This document shows, in pieces, positions 26,286-34,668 of a stretch of DNA of 64,000 nt (within the stretch, counting starts at the first letter, position 1; every line of letters starts with the position of its first letter). The notes below the pieces were generated by a model. It saw only the letters and a program-made list of their open reading frames with translations. It did no database searches and had not been told where the DNA came from. Source of the stretch: Loigolactobacillus binensis (lineage in GTDB: Bacteria; Bacillota; Bacilli; Lactobacillales; Lactobacillaceae); contig NZ_BJDN01000001.1 of assembly GCF_005405165.1 (NCBI RefSeq), positions 1 through 64,000 of the forward strand, written 5' to 3'. The position numbers and the translations under genes are program-made.

Positions 26286-26341
26286 CATAAAGTCGCGTTT
26301 ATGCTTGCTCACTAACTAAAGTAAAAATATACTCCAGTATA
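26286..26341 (+). promoter_or_regulatory. Hydrolase promoter with TetR-type operators
   Basis: Promoter TTGCTC (26305-26310), 17 bp, TATACT (26328-26333). The palindrome TATACT-CC-AGTATA (26328-26341) covers the -10 box. A second, CATAAA-N6-TTTATG (26286-26303), lies just upstream, between the -35 and the tetR start. Confidence 0.6.
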
Positions 26342-26380
26342 GGTTATGTGACAAATTGTAAAATAAAAGGGGTACACGCG

Positions 26381-27217
26381 ATGAAATCTGTACAGACACG
26401 CTTTGGTAAGTTAGCGTATATTGGTCAGCTAACCGGTAAGCCGGTTATAATTGCCGTCCATGGTCTTGGTGGCGCGGCCGATTATTTTCAGGCCCTGCGT
26501 CCTTATTTAACCCAATATGATGTTTTAGCATTTAATTTATTAGGGACGCCGCCGTCTACTGCTGCTAAAGATGATATCTACACCGTTGAAAGCGCAGCAG
26601 CATCGCTTTGGGCCGCAATTGATGTATTAGCAATAAAGACGCCGCTTATTCTGATGGGCCACTCGCTGGGCGGAAGTGTTGTCACCGCAATGTTAGCGCA
26701 GCGCGCGGCGCAAGTACAAAGCTTAATATTGATCAGCACATCAACCAGCGGCCAATATATTCACTTGAATCCACTGCTTAAGTTATTAGGCTACCCACTG
26801 ATCAGTCCCGTTTTGCAAAATATAATGAAACTAGCCAAACGGCACCTGACTTATAGTCCATTTTTGGATCCGGCAAAAGTGGCAGAACCGTCTTTTTTAG
26901 TTGAACCAATGATCCAAAAAAATCGGCGGGTCATTAAGCAAGAGTTGACGTTGTTTGCTCGTTATACAACTGCGGTACCGATGGCGCAACGGCTATCACT
27001 TTATAGTAAAGTCCCCGTCTTGGTCATTTTCGGCGATCATGATGAGTTGGCGACTGATCAAGGGCGTTTAAACGATCAACGGCACTACAGCAAGTTACCA
27101 CAAGTAACTTTTGTAACGGTGCCACAGGCAAGTCATCTCGTACTAGTTGAAAAACCGGCGGCCGTCAGCGCGCTAGTGAATAAGTTTTTAGGTAACGCTG
27201 CGCCAATGAAAAAATGA
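26381..27217 (+). CDS. Alpha/beta hydrolase
   Basis: 278 residues. Oxyanion region AVHGLGGAADYF, nucleophile elbow LMGHSLGGSV (Ser), acid in VIFGDHDELA and base His in VPQASHLVLVEKP, so the triad is complete and in order. It is probably an intracellular esterase or lipase; the substrate is unknown. AAAAGGGG lies 9 bp before the ATG at 26381. Its stop codon overlaps a 34-codon frame by ATGA. It pairs with the divergent TetR gene. Confidence 0.8.
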   Translation: MKSVQTRFGKLAYIGQLTGKPVIIAVHGLGGAADYFQALRPYLTQYDVLAFNLLGTPPSTAAKDDIYTVESAAASLWAAIDVLAIKTPLILMGHSLGGSVVTAMLAQRAAQVQSLILISTSTSGQYIHLNPLLKLLGYPLISPVLQNIMKLAKRHLTYSPFLDPAKVAEPSFLVEPMIQKNRRVIKQELTLFARYTTAVPMAQRLSLYSKVPVLVIFGDHDELATDQGRLNDQRHYSKLPQVTFVTVPQASHLVLVEKPAAVSALVNKFLGNAAPMKK

Positions 27218-27318
27218 GTTCGCCTAAAGAATTGGTTGGCCTCGTTTCGCGGATCGTTGGCAAACCAGTCAGAGATAGTATTTACGATTACGGGCGCTAC
27301 CGTTTCAAGCGCGCTTGA
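27214..27318 (+). CDS. Possible 34-residue peptide coupled to the hydrolase gene
   Basis: The ATG overlaps the hydrolase stop as ATGA, a standard coupling arrangement. The frame has 34 sense codons, starts MSSPKELVGLVSRIVGKPV and ends in a basic stretch (YGRYRFKRA). The AAGCGCGCTT palindrome supplies its last codons and stop. There is no separate ribosome site beyond the hydrolase reading through. I recognise no family; it could be a short gene remnant or chance. Confidence 0.3.
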   Translation: MSSPKELVGLVSRIVGKPVRDSIYDYGRYRFKRA

Positions 27319-27322
27319 ACTA

Positions 27323-27370
27323 GAAAAAGCCAGTGCTACCTGTAAGTTGATCAGGTAGCACTGGCTTTTT
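27323..27370. terminator. Bidirectional terminator
   Basis: A perfect 19-bp hairpin (AAAAAGCCAGTGCTACCTG and complement) between convergent genes. Confidence 0.9.
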
Positions 27371-28400
27371 ACTTAACAATACCCAGATCAATCATCGATT
27401 GTGCGGTGGCGATGATCGCTTCTTTAGCTGAGCGGCAGTGCCAACCTAACAGTTTAGTGGCCTTAGCGTTGCTAGTTTCAGCGTACAGGCCGGCGACTGA
27501 TGCCACCATGCGCAACATCGGGTTAGCTTTGGCGGCAATTTTAAGGGCCGCGGTGGGCACGACTTTGGTGGGGATGTTAGCGGCAAATTCAGGAAAGGCG
27601 GTGCGCAAAATGTTGGCGACTTCCAGCATAGAATAGGTTTCACCGGTAGTCGCGAGGAAACGCTGCCCAGCCGCTTGTGCCTTGGTCATGGCCAATAAAT
27701 GTAGACTGGCGACATCGCGCGCGTCAACGTAACCAGAATGCACGTCGGCCAGTACTTTAGTTTTGCCAGTCAACATTTCTTGAATTTGAATGTTGGAATG
27801 AGAATAATCGTTGGCTAGCACCGGCCCCATCACGGCCACTGGATTGACGGTGGCTAGTTCTAAGCCGCTATCATCGTTGGCGATAAAATCCCAAGCAGCG
27901 CGCTCGGATAAGGTTTTAGATTTTTGGTAGGGATGAACGCCTTTGACGGTCAGATCGGACCAATCATTTTCGGTGAATGGTGTGGTTTGTGTGCGGTGGC
28001 CGGCAAAAATGGCCCCGTAAGCCGAGGTCAGCACTACCCGTTTGACGTGATTTTTACTGGCGGCGCGCAAAACGTACAGCACACCGTTGACCGCTGGTTG
28101 GATCATTTCCGCTTCGTCCTTGAAATTCAGCGTTGGGGTCGGCGAGGCAACGTGGATCACATAGGTCGCGCCGGCAATTGCTTGGTTCCACGGTTCTTCA
28201 TGGGTCAGGTCGGCAGCAATGAAGGATAGGTCATCCAGTTGCGTTTGACCGCCGTTTTTCAACATTTCAGTGATCAGCGTGCGCTTTTCTAGTGCGCGTA
28301 CCGTAGTGCGAACTGCATAACCTTGTTGTAACAATTGTAAAATGATGTGAATGGCAATAAAGCCACTACCGCCAGTAACGACGACTAATTTTTTTGACAT
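27369..28400 (-). CDS. NAD(P)-dependent epimerase/aldehyde reductase (extended SDR)
   Basis: 343 residues of the dihydroflavonol-reductase-like extended SDR group: nucleotide-binding motif VTGGSGFIA near residue 7, VIHVASPTP, active-site Tyr and Lys in HPYQKSKTLSERA, and the NPVAVMGPVL segment. Such lactobacillar enzymes often reduce aldehydes or ketones; the substrate is not predictable here. It is divergent from a TetR gene 122 bp away, and the two probably form a regulator/target pair. The gene is convergent with the hydrolase and shares its terminator. Confidence 0.8.
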   Translation of the reverse strand: MSKKLVVVTGGSGFIAIHIILQLLQQGYAVRTTVRALEKRTLITEMLKNGGQTQLDDLSFIAADLTHEEPWNQAIAGATYVIHVASPTPTLNFKDEAEMIQPAVNGVLYVLRAASKNHVKRVVLTSAYGAIFAGHRTQTTPFTENDWSDLTVKGVHPYQKSKTLSERAAWDFIANDDSGLELATVNPVAVMGPVLANDYSHSNIQIQEMLTGKTKVLADVHSGYVDARDVASLHLLAMTKAQAAGQRFLATTGETYSMLEVANILRTAFPEFAANIPTKVVPTAALKIAAKANPMLRMVASVAGLYAETSNAKATKLLGWHCRSAKEAIIATAQSMIDLGIVK

Positions 28401-28435
28401 CGGCTAAGCTCCTTTGTTTGTTTCTGACGTAGCAT

Positions 28436-28465
28436 TTGTAACTTCAGTGACAATAGCGTACACTG
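28436..28465 (+). promoter_or_regulatory. TetR promoter with possible operator
   Basis: TTGTAA (28436-28441), 17 bp, TACACT (28459-28464). The inverted arms CAGTG (28445-28449) and CACTG (28461-28465) overlap the spacer and -10, a modest operator candidate. Confidence 0.45.
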
Positions 28466-28522
28466 AATCCAAATGTGGGACAAGCCGTTTAGCGGCATCT
28501 GTGACAGAAGGAGGAAATTGTA

Positions 28523-29086
28523 TTGGCAGCAACGCAGCACGCACAACAAATCAAACAAGATTCGCAGGACTATTTGACGACCGCGTTATTTCAATTACTA
28601 CAAAAAAAGGAACTCGATCAGATCAAGGTGGCTGAATTGATCAAGCGCGCTGGCGTCAGTCGAATGGCGTTTTATCGTAACTATCATTCGTTGGCGGAGA
28701 TCTTGGAACAATATTTTGCGCCGCATATTCAACGTTTGTTCAATGATGTGATCATTGCGGTACCGTCAGCGGCAAAAATTACCGATATGACTGCCTTTTT
28801 CGATCATTTTGCGGCAGAATTACGTTTAGCGGCGACCCGCAATTACGAATATATTATTCGGCAATTATTTTATGATAATATGGTCCGCTACTATGATGCC
28901 GGCACCGCGTGGCAGGGAATCAGTGCGACCAAACGCCGTTATTGGGTCACGTTCATGAGTGCTGGCGTGTACGCGATTTGGCGCGAGTGGCTACTGAATC
29001 GCCAGAAGGAAACTTTAGCGCAGATGCATGAACTGATCGGCCAGCTGCAAAATGCGACCGCCGCCGCAATGATCGCGCCAAAATAA
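28523..29086 (+). CDS. TetR-family regulator
   Basis: 187 residues with an N-terminal helix-turn-helix (IKVAELIKRAGVSRMAFYRNYHSLAEIL). The C-terminal part matches the TetR_C type in which FMSAGVYAIWREWLLN is typical. The start is TTG with GAAGGAGG 9 bp upstream. It is divergent from the aldehyde-reductase gene, the likely target, and is followed 80 bp later by pepI, which has its own promoter. Confidence 0.85.
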   Translation: MAATQHAQQIKQDSQDYLTTALFQLLQKKELDQIKVAELIKRAGVSRMAFYRNYHSLAEILEQYFAPHIQRLFNDVIIAVPSAAKITDMTAFFDHFAAELRLAATRNYEYIIRQLFYDNMVRYYDAGTAWQGISATKRRYWVTFMSAGVYAIWREWLLNRQKETLAQMHELIGQLQNATAAAMIAPK

Positions 29087-29101
29087 GCCATACTTTTGCA
29101 T

Positions 29102-29130
29102 TTGAGCCGCACCACTTCCAGTAGTACAAT
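29102..29130 (+). promoter_or_regulatory. pepI promoter
   Basis: TTGAGC, 17 bp, TACAAT (29125-29130), 36 bp before the ATG. Confidence 0.6.
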
Positions 29131-29166
29131 CAAAGTCAGAGGTACTAAAATCAAAGGACTGATTGG

Positions 29167-30045
29167 ATGAAGATCGAAGAAGGTTACATGCCGTTTCGCG
29201 GTTACAAAACTTATTATCGAATCGTGGGTGAACCGAGCAAGGATAAAGCACCGTTGCTATTGCTCCATGGCGGCCCTGGTTCTTCGCATAATTATTTTGA
29301 ATTAATGGATGATTATGCAGAAACAGGCCGGCAATTGATCATGTACGACCAAGTGGGCTGTGGTAAGTCATCGCTGCCAGAGGACGAAAGTGTTTACGTC
29401 AAGGAGACTTGGGCCGAAGAATTAATTGCGTTGCGTAAATATCTGCATTTAGATGAAATTCATATGCTGGGCCAATCGTGGGGTGGCATGTTGGAAATGC
29501 TTTATTTGACCCAATATGACCAGACTGGCGTTAAAAGTGTCATGATCGACGGTTCGCCAGCTTCAATTAAATTGTGGACCCAAGAACAACACCGCTTGAT
29601 CTCTTATTTAAGTTATGAGGATCGTGAAGCCATCGCTGAAGCTGAGCGCACCGGCAACTTCTCAGGACCGAAATATTTAGCGGCAAATGATCGTTATATG
29701 GAACGTTATTGTTGGGATGATCCCGATGAAAACTCACCGGAACCGTTGCGGCGGCCGACTAATGGTAAGCGCGCCAGCTTGATCGCTGAAGGACCTAACG
29801 AATTCACTGAAAATGGTACGATCAGTGATTTTGAAGTTACCGATCAGTTAACGAAGATCCACGTGCCGGTTTTAGTGACTAACGGAACCGATGATTTGTG
29901 CACGCCGTTGATCGCCAAATCAGTTTATGATCATATTCCTGGCGCTAAGTGGCATTTATTTGCCAATAGTCGTCATCTAGCCTTGTTGGATCAGCACGAT
30001 GAATTTATTAGCGTCCTCGATCATTGGCTAGCGGCTAACGATTGA
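29167..30045 (+). CDS. pepI: Proline iminopeptidase
   Basis: 292 residues, the usual PepI length. The S33-family markers are present: LLLHGGPGSSHNYF, nucleophile Ser104 in MLGQSWGGML, acid in NGTDDLCTP near residue 242 and base His in SRHLALLD near 269. It releases N-terminal proline from small peptides and helps lactobacilli use proline-rich milk or plant proteins. It lies alone between its promoter and a strong terminator. Prolinase activity is the main alternative. Confidence 0.85.
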   Translation: MKIEEGYMPFRGYKTYYRIVGEPSKDKAPLLLLHGGPGSSHNYFELMDDYAETGRQLIMYDQVGCGKSSLPEDESVYVKETWAEELIALRKYLHLDEIHMLGQSWGGMLEMLYLTQYDQTGVKSVMIDGSPASIKLWTQEQHRLISYLSYEDREAIAEAERTGNFSGPKYLAANDRYMERYCWDDPDENSPEPLRRPTNGKRASLIAEGPNEFTENGTISDFEVTDQLTKIHVPVLVTNGTDDLCTPLIAKSVYDHIPGAKWHLFANSRHLALLDQHDEFISVLDHWLAAND

Positions 30046-30047
30046 TC

Positions 30048-30098
30048 AAAAAAACCAGTATCAAGCGCGCTTAACTTGCGCTTGATGCTGGTTTTTTA
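30048..30098. terminator. Bidirectional terminator containing AAGCGCGCTT
   Basis: AAAAAACCAG-TATCAAGCGC pairs with GCGCTTGATGCTGGTTTTTT. One arm carries the iterated palindrome at 30063-30072. Confidence 0.9.
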
Positions 30099-30099
30099 A

Positions 30100-30312
30100 C
30101 TATCTTTGTTTTAGGTCCTCATGAATACTGATGGCGTGGCTGATCGAAATGTCAGTCACGGCAGCACCAGCGGCTAGTAAGAAGGCGATGTTGCGCTTGT
30201 GCAGGCCATCATAGCTATGTAGCCTTTTAATGGCGTGGGTCAATGAGATCGTGCTAGGTATCAGGGTCAGGCCGGTGAGAACTACCATTTTGTGCCAGTA
30301 ATTTTTTTCCAT
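30100..30312 (-). CDS. Small membrane protein, unknown
   Basis: 70 residues. Two hydrophobic stretches (about 8-26 and 42-60) separated by a basic turn (KRLHSYDGLHKRN). AAAGGGGAAA lies about 8 bp before the ATG on its strand, which supports translation. I recognise no family. Upstream on its strand is a 13-bp palindrome TATGCT-T-AGCATA (30337-30349), a possible operator or -10 region. Confidence 0.55.
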   Translation of the reverse strand: MEKNYWHKMVVLTGLTLIPSTISLTHAIKRLHSYDGLHKRNIAFLLAAGAAVTDISISHAISIHEDLKQR

Positions 30313-30525
30313 AATCTATTTCCCCTTTGGTTTGATTATGCTTAGCATACTACTTTAGCAGCGCGATAAATATGGCTTTTCTATGAAAAATTATCTGGGA
30401 CGTTGGCTAGCATAGTTATATTCCATAAGCTGAACGCTTTGCCAAACACGCTCTAGTTTTGTTTTAGCCTGTGGCGTTAGACGTGTATACTGGTTTTATG
30501 ACAATAGGCGAAGGAGGAATAGCGC

Positions 30526-32481
30526 ATGAAACAGATAACAGCAGGAATCATTGCTCATGTGGATGCTGGTAAAACCACGCTTTCGGAGGCGCTGCTTTAT
30601 CGAGCTGGCGCGCTGCGGCAATTAGGCCGGGTTGATAACGGCGATGCTTTTTTAGATACAGAAAAGCTGGAGAAAAAGCGGGGCATCACGATTTTTTCAC
30701 ATCAAGCGCGCTTGCAATATAATAAGCTGGCGCTGACTTTGGTGGATACGCCGGGGCACGTGGATTTTGCGGCCCAAACGGAGCAGGTACTGGATGTGCT
30801 CGATTATGCGGTTTTGGTGATTTCGGCGGCGGATGGCGTTCAAGGTTACACGCGCACGCTTTGGCGCTTGCTGCAACGGTATCAGGTGCCGACATTTATT
30901 TTTATTAATAAAATGGATGCGCCTGGTGTCGATAAACAGCAGCTACTAGATCAGTTGCAAAGTGTGCTGGCCGCTGGTTGCATCGATTTTAGTGCGGCGG
31001 ATTCGGCGGCAATCAATGAAGAAATAGCGCTGTGTAATGATGAGGTACTGGAGAAATTTTTGGCTACCGGCGAGCTCACTGACGCTACAGTGCAGCAAAT
31101 GATCCAGCAGCGGGAAGTTTTTCCCTGCTATTTTGGGGCGGCGCTTAAGCTGACCGGCGTGGATGAGTTACTTGCTGGCTTGGAACGGTGGACACGGCCG
31201 ACCGCGTATACGCAAGATTTTGGTGCCCGTGTTTTTAAAATTTCTTATACTGAAAAAGGGGAACGGCTAACCTGGCTACGGGTCACGGGTGGTACTTTGC
31301 GAACTAAGGATGTTTTATTCGGCGAACAACAAGCTAATCAGCTACGCGTTTATAACGGGGCTAAATTTACTGTGCAACCGGAAGTTACCGCCGGGGTCGT
31401 TTGCGCGATCCCTAATTTGACCGCAACGTATTCCGGGCAAGGGCTGGGCAAGGAAAGTGACGGCGCCGCGCCGATAATTCAACCTGTACTGAATTACGCG
31501 CTGGATCCGAAAACACAGGACATCCATATTTGTTTGGCGGCGTTACGGCAATTGGAAGATGAAGATCCGCAATTGCACATTACGTGGTCCAGCCATTTGC
31601 AAGAGATCCATGTACAGATCATGGGCGCCGTGCAGCTGGAGATCTTGCAGCAGCTATTGCTGGAGCGCTTTAAGCTGGACGTTGGTTTTGATCAAGGTAG
31701 TATCCTTTATAAGGAGACGATCACGCAGGCGGTCGAAGGCGTCGGTCACTTTGAACCGTTGCGCCATTACGCTGAAGTTCATTTGTTGCTGCAACCAGCT
31801 CCTCGTGGTAATGGGCTGACTTTCGCGGCACAGTGCAGCCTTGAGGTATTGGGGCGCAATTGGCAGCATCAAGTCACCTCTAATTTACAGGCGAAAGAAC
31901 ATTTAGGCGTGCTAACAGGTTCGCCACTGACGGACGTGCAGATCACGTTGGTCGGCGGCAAAGCCAGTATTGTCCATTCCGTTGGCGGTGATTTTCGCGA
32001 GGCCACGTGGCGTGCGGTTCGCCAGGGGTTGATGATGTTACGCCAAAATGGCGGCTGCCAACTGTTAGAGCCGTGGTACCAATTTAGATTAGAGGTTGGT
32101 CAGGAACAGGTCGGCCGGGCGATGACCGATATTCAGCGTATGAGTGGTGATTTCGCTGCACCGGAAATGACGGCTGGCGGGACGGCGATTTTGACTGGCA
32201 GCGTGCCAGTTGCGGAAATGCAGGACTATGCGCCAGAAGTCAATGCTTACACCCATGGCCAAGGGCAGTTGGAGTGTATCGTTGATGGTTATCGACCGTG
32301 CCACAATGCAGCTGCGGTGGTGGCCGCAATGAAATACGCGCCAGTGTCCGATTTAGCGAATACGCCGGATTCTGTTTTCTGCGCTCATGGTGCGGGCTAT
32401 CCGGTGGCTTGGGATCAAGTGCCAGCAATGGCGCACGTACCGTATATTTATTCACAAACCGATTTAATGAAATTATCGTAG
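30526..32481 (+). CDS. TetM/EF-G-like ribosome-associated GTPase
   Basis: 651 residues, close to the 639 of Tet(M). G motifs are intact: AHVDAGKTT (G1, about 10-18), RGITI (G2), DTPGHVDF (G3) and NKMD (G4). EF-G-like domains II-V follow, with HSVGGDFREATWRAVRQG in the domain IV region. Ribosomal protection proteins of this family remove tetracycline from the ribosome; many lactobacilli carry a chromosomal homologue of uncertain function. AAGGAGG precedes the ATG. No mobile element flanks it and its codon use looks native, so I infer a resident paralogue, not an acquired resistance gene. Confidence 0.8.
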   Translation: MKQITAGIIAHVDAGKTTLSEALLYRAGALRQLGRVDNGDAFLDTEKLEKKRGITIFSHQARLQYNKLALTLVDTPGHVDFAAQTEQVLDVLDYAVLVISAADGVQGYTRTLWRLLQRYQVPTFIFINKMDAPGVDKQQLLDQLQSVLAAGCIDFSAADSAAINEEIALCNDEVLEKFLATGELTDATVQQMIQQREVFPCYFGAALKLTGVDELLAGLERWTRPTAYTQDFGARVFKISYTEKGERLTWLRVTGGTLRTKDVLFGEQQANQLRVYNGAKFTVQPEVTAGVVCAIPNLTATYSGQGLGKESDGAAPIIQPVLNYALDPKTQDIHICLAALRQLEDEDPQLHITWSSHLQEIHVQIMGAVQLEILQQLLLERFKLDVGFDQGSILYKETITQAVEGVGHFEPLRHYAEVHLLLQPAPRGNGLTFAAQCSLEVLGRNWQHQVTSNLQAKEHLGVLTGSPLTDVQITLVGGKASIVHSVGGDFREATWRAVRQGLMMLRQNGGCQLLEPWYQFRLEVGQEQVGRAMTDIQRMSGDFAAPEMTAGGTAILTGSVPVAEMQDYAPEVNAYTHGQGQLECIVDGYRPCHNAAAVVAAMKYAPVSDLANTPDSVFCAHGAGYPVAWDQVPAMAHVPYIYSQTDLMKLS

Positions 32482-32587
32482 CTACTGGTGAAGTCGCGCC
32501 TAAACAATGAGCACTTAATTTATTTTTAAGGTTAAACGGCCATACTGATCGTTGGCAACTTATTCAATAGCTATGGGGTGGTTTCAC

Positions 32588-33592
32588 ATGAAAAGACATC
32601 TATTGACCAGCGTTACGGCGGCATTATTTTTAATGGTGACGTTGGCGGCCTGTTCGACTAATAATTCAGCCAATAAAAGCAGTTCTAGCAGTTCGACCGC
32701 AACCAGCAAGGCTAGCAGTTCTAGCAGTTTCAAAAAGACAAACACTGACGACGCCAAAACGGATCCGGCACTGACTAGTGTGCTAGCAGAAACCGAGTCC
32801 AAGTTCAAACAACTTTCGTTTAAAGACAGTAAAACTGGCGTGACCTTGCAATATAATTTGTACGTACCGGCTAACTATACCAGTAAAAAATCGTACCCAA
32901 TGGTTAGTTTCATTCACGACGATTCAGTCACTGGTCAAAGCGTCAAAACTGGCCTGACTCAAGGCTATGGCGGTACGATCTGGGCGACCGCAACCGAACA
33001 GGCTAAACACGCTAGTTTTGTATTGGTTCCCGTTTTCAGTACTTCGACGATTGCTGGCGGCATGGGTCAATCGGGTTCGGCGGTGGTCAAAGCGCAAGTG
33101 CAGACTTACCTTGATCTAGTGAAAACGTTGGAAAATAAATACAGCATCGATAAGGATCGCCTTTATGGCACTGGTCAGTCAATGGGTGGGATGACCATGT
33201 TCTACCTAAATTCGCATTATCCGAATCTTTTTGCCGCGACGTTGTACGTTTCTTCGCAATGGGATGTTAAACAATTGGCCGCGCTGAAAAAGCAAAAATT
33301 CTTCTACATTGTTTCTGGTGGCGACAGTACGGCCAGCGCGGGACAAACTAATTTGCTGACTTACCTGAAACAAAATAAAGTGGCCTATACACACACCACT
33401 TTAAGCGCCTCAGCTAGCACGGCGACTAAGAATACCGCTGTCAATAAACTACTGGCACAAAAGGCAGCGGCTAACTTCATTACTTGGGATGCCACCTTAG
33501 CCAGCGGCCAAACCTTGGACCATAACACCTCATTTGACTATGGCTACACGATTCCAGCAGTCCGCGATTGGCTGTTTAATCAACATAAGTAA
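32588..33592 (+). CDS. Lipoprotein with alpha/beta-hydrolase domain
   Basis: 334 residues. A lipoprotein signal ends VTLAACS (lipid-carrying Cys22), then a Ser/Lys linker (about 23-50), then a hydrolase of the esterase/peptidase kind seen in secreted depolymerase-like proteins: YNLYVPANY, FIHDDS, nucleophile in GTGQSMGGMT (about Ser198) and a late His in LDHNTSFDYGY. It acts outside the membrane; the substrate is unknown. The start at 32588 follows TATGGGGTGG and gives a proper signal peptide, unlike the in-frame start 12 codons earlier. Confidence 0.8.
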   Translation: MKRHLLTSVTAALFLMVTLAACSTNNSANKSSSSSSTATSKASSSSSFKKTNTDDAKTDPALTSVLAETESKFKQLSFKDSKTGVTLQYNLYVPANYTSKKSYPMVSFIHDDSVTGQSVKTGLTQGYGGTIWATATEQAKHASFVLVPVFSTSTIAGGMGQSGSAVVKAQVQTYLDLVKTLENKYSIDKDRLYGTGQSMGGMTMFYLNSHYPNLFAATLYVSSQWDVKQLAALKKQKFFYIVSGGDSTASAGQTNLLTYLKQNKVAYTHTTLSASASTATKNTAVNKLLAQKAAANFITWDATLASGQTLDHNTSFDYGYTIPAVRDWLFNQHK

Positions 33593-33629
33593 AGAAAGCC
33601 TGAACTAACATTAGTTCAGGCTTTCTTTT
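33591..33629. terminator. Bidirectional terminator
   Basis: AAAGAAAGCCTGAACTAA, three-base loop, then its complement, between convergent genes. Confidence 0.9.
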
Positions 33630-34467
33630 AGTTGCGGGCACGCCGTTCTAAATGGTGTAAAAGTGCACCAGTGGCGGCGCGAAAAGCTTTAGGGTGCGCA
33701 CGGACAACGTGGACAACTAAGCGGTCACCGAATGAATTAAAGTAGCGTTGCTTTGGTTTAGGATCGGTAGCGGCAGCATAAAAAACATGGGCCAGATCGG
33801 CGGAAGTGGCGCTGATCCTATTGTTAGCTGAGCTTAGGACGTTACCGAGTACATCAACTAACGGCAGATACGCCGAGTTTGGCTGCAGGTTTTTGCGCAT
33901 ATTTTGTACCGCAATATCGCCCCAAGCTGATTGAGTGCCGCCAGGCTGAACGATCACAGAACGAATCCCAAAGCGTTGTACTTCAAGGTCCAAAGCGTCG
34001 CTCCATTGTTGCAGCGCTGCTTTTGAAGCGTGGTAATAAGCGTTTAGCGGCATGTAAAGATCGCCACCGATCGAAGAAATATTAACGATGCGGCCCGCTT
34101 TTTGCGCGCGCATGGTTGGTAAAGTTAATTTAGTTAATTCAACCGCACCGAAAAAATTAGTTTCAAATTGTTTGCGGACGTTTGCCAGTGGAATATCTTC
34201 AACCGGACCGCCTTCGCCGTAGCCAGCGTTATTGATCAGGACGTCGATTCGTTGTTGTTCAGTTGTAATTAGGTTGATAAAGTTGTGGTTTGATGCGCTA
34301 TCAGTAACGTCCAGTTTAACGGCGTGAATATTAGTACCAGTGGAAATATTTTCCACGCGGCGAGCACCACCATAAACGATCCAGCCACGATGGGCAAACA
34401 ATTGAACAGCTGCTTTACCCATGCCACTACTTGCGCCAGTGATTGCAATTACTTTTTTTGTTGACAT
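33628..34467 (-). CDS. Short-chain dehydrogenase/reductase
   Basis: 279 residues, classical SDR: TGASSGMG cofactor motif at about 10-17, NNAGYG, catalytic Ser in VNISSIGG and YYHASKAAL (Tyr/Lys). The C-terminal half (VIVQPGGTQSAWGD, FNSFGDRLVVHVVR) places it with the oxidoreductases that resemble 17-beta-HSD-type SDRs in lactobacilli. The substrate is unknown. It is similar along its length to the next SDR on the same strand, so the two are probably tandem duplicates, but this one has its own promoter at 34544-34572. Confidence 0.85.
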   Translation of the reverse strand: MSTKKVIAITGASSGMGKAAVQLFAHRGWIVYGGARRVENISTGTNIHAVKLDVTDSASNHNFINLITTEQQRIDVLINNAGYGEGGPVEDIPLANVRKQFETNFFGAVELTKLTLPTMRAQKAGRIVNISSIGGDLYMPLNAYYHASKAALQQWSDALDLEVQRFGIRSVIVQPGGTQSAWGDIAVQNMRKNLQPNSAYLPLVDVLGNVLSSANNRISATSADLAHVFYAAATDPKPKQRYFNSFGDRLVVHVVRAHPKAFRAATGALLHHLERRARN

Positions 34468-34543
34468 AATTTTCTCCTGTCATAAGGCAATATTTGTTTT
34501 TAAAATTAGTCGTGTTACGGTCGCAACGGCTTTGATTGGGAAG

Positions 34544-34572
34544 AGTATACCGCCAATTTTTGCGCAGGACAA
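34544..34572 (-). promoter_or_regulatory. Promoter of the first SDR gene
   Basis: On the minus strand TTGTCC (34572-34567), 17 bp, TATACT (34549-34544), leader about 70 nt. Confidence 0.6.
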
Positions 34573-34668
34573 TTATTTACAACGACTAAGTGACAAAAGG
34601 AGAGAATTTGTTAGCGACTGACCCAGCGGAGAATATTTAGACGCAATAACTGGCCGTGTCCCTTCTCG

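Noticed and set aside
30526-32481. Acquired tetracycline-resistance gene
   Set aside because: No insertion sequence, integrase or composition change surrounds it; it reads as a chromosomal member of the family.
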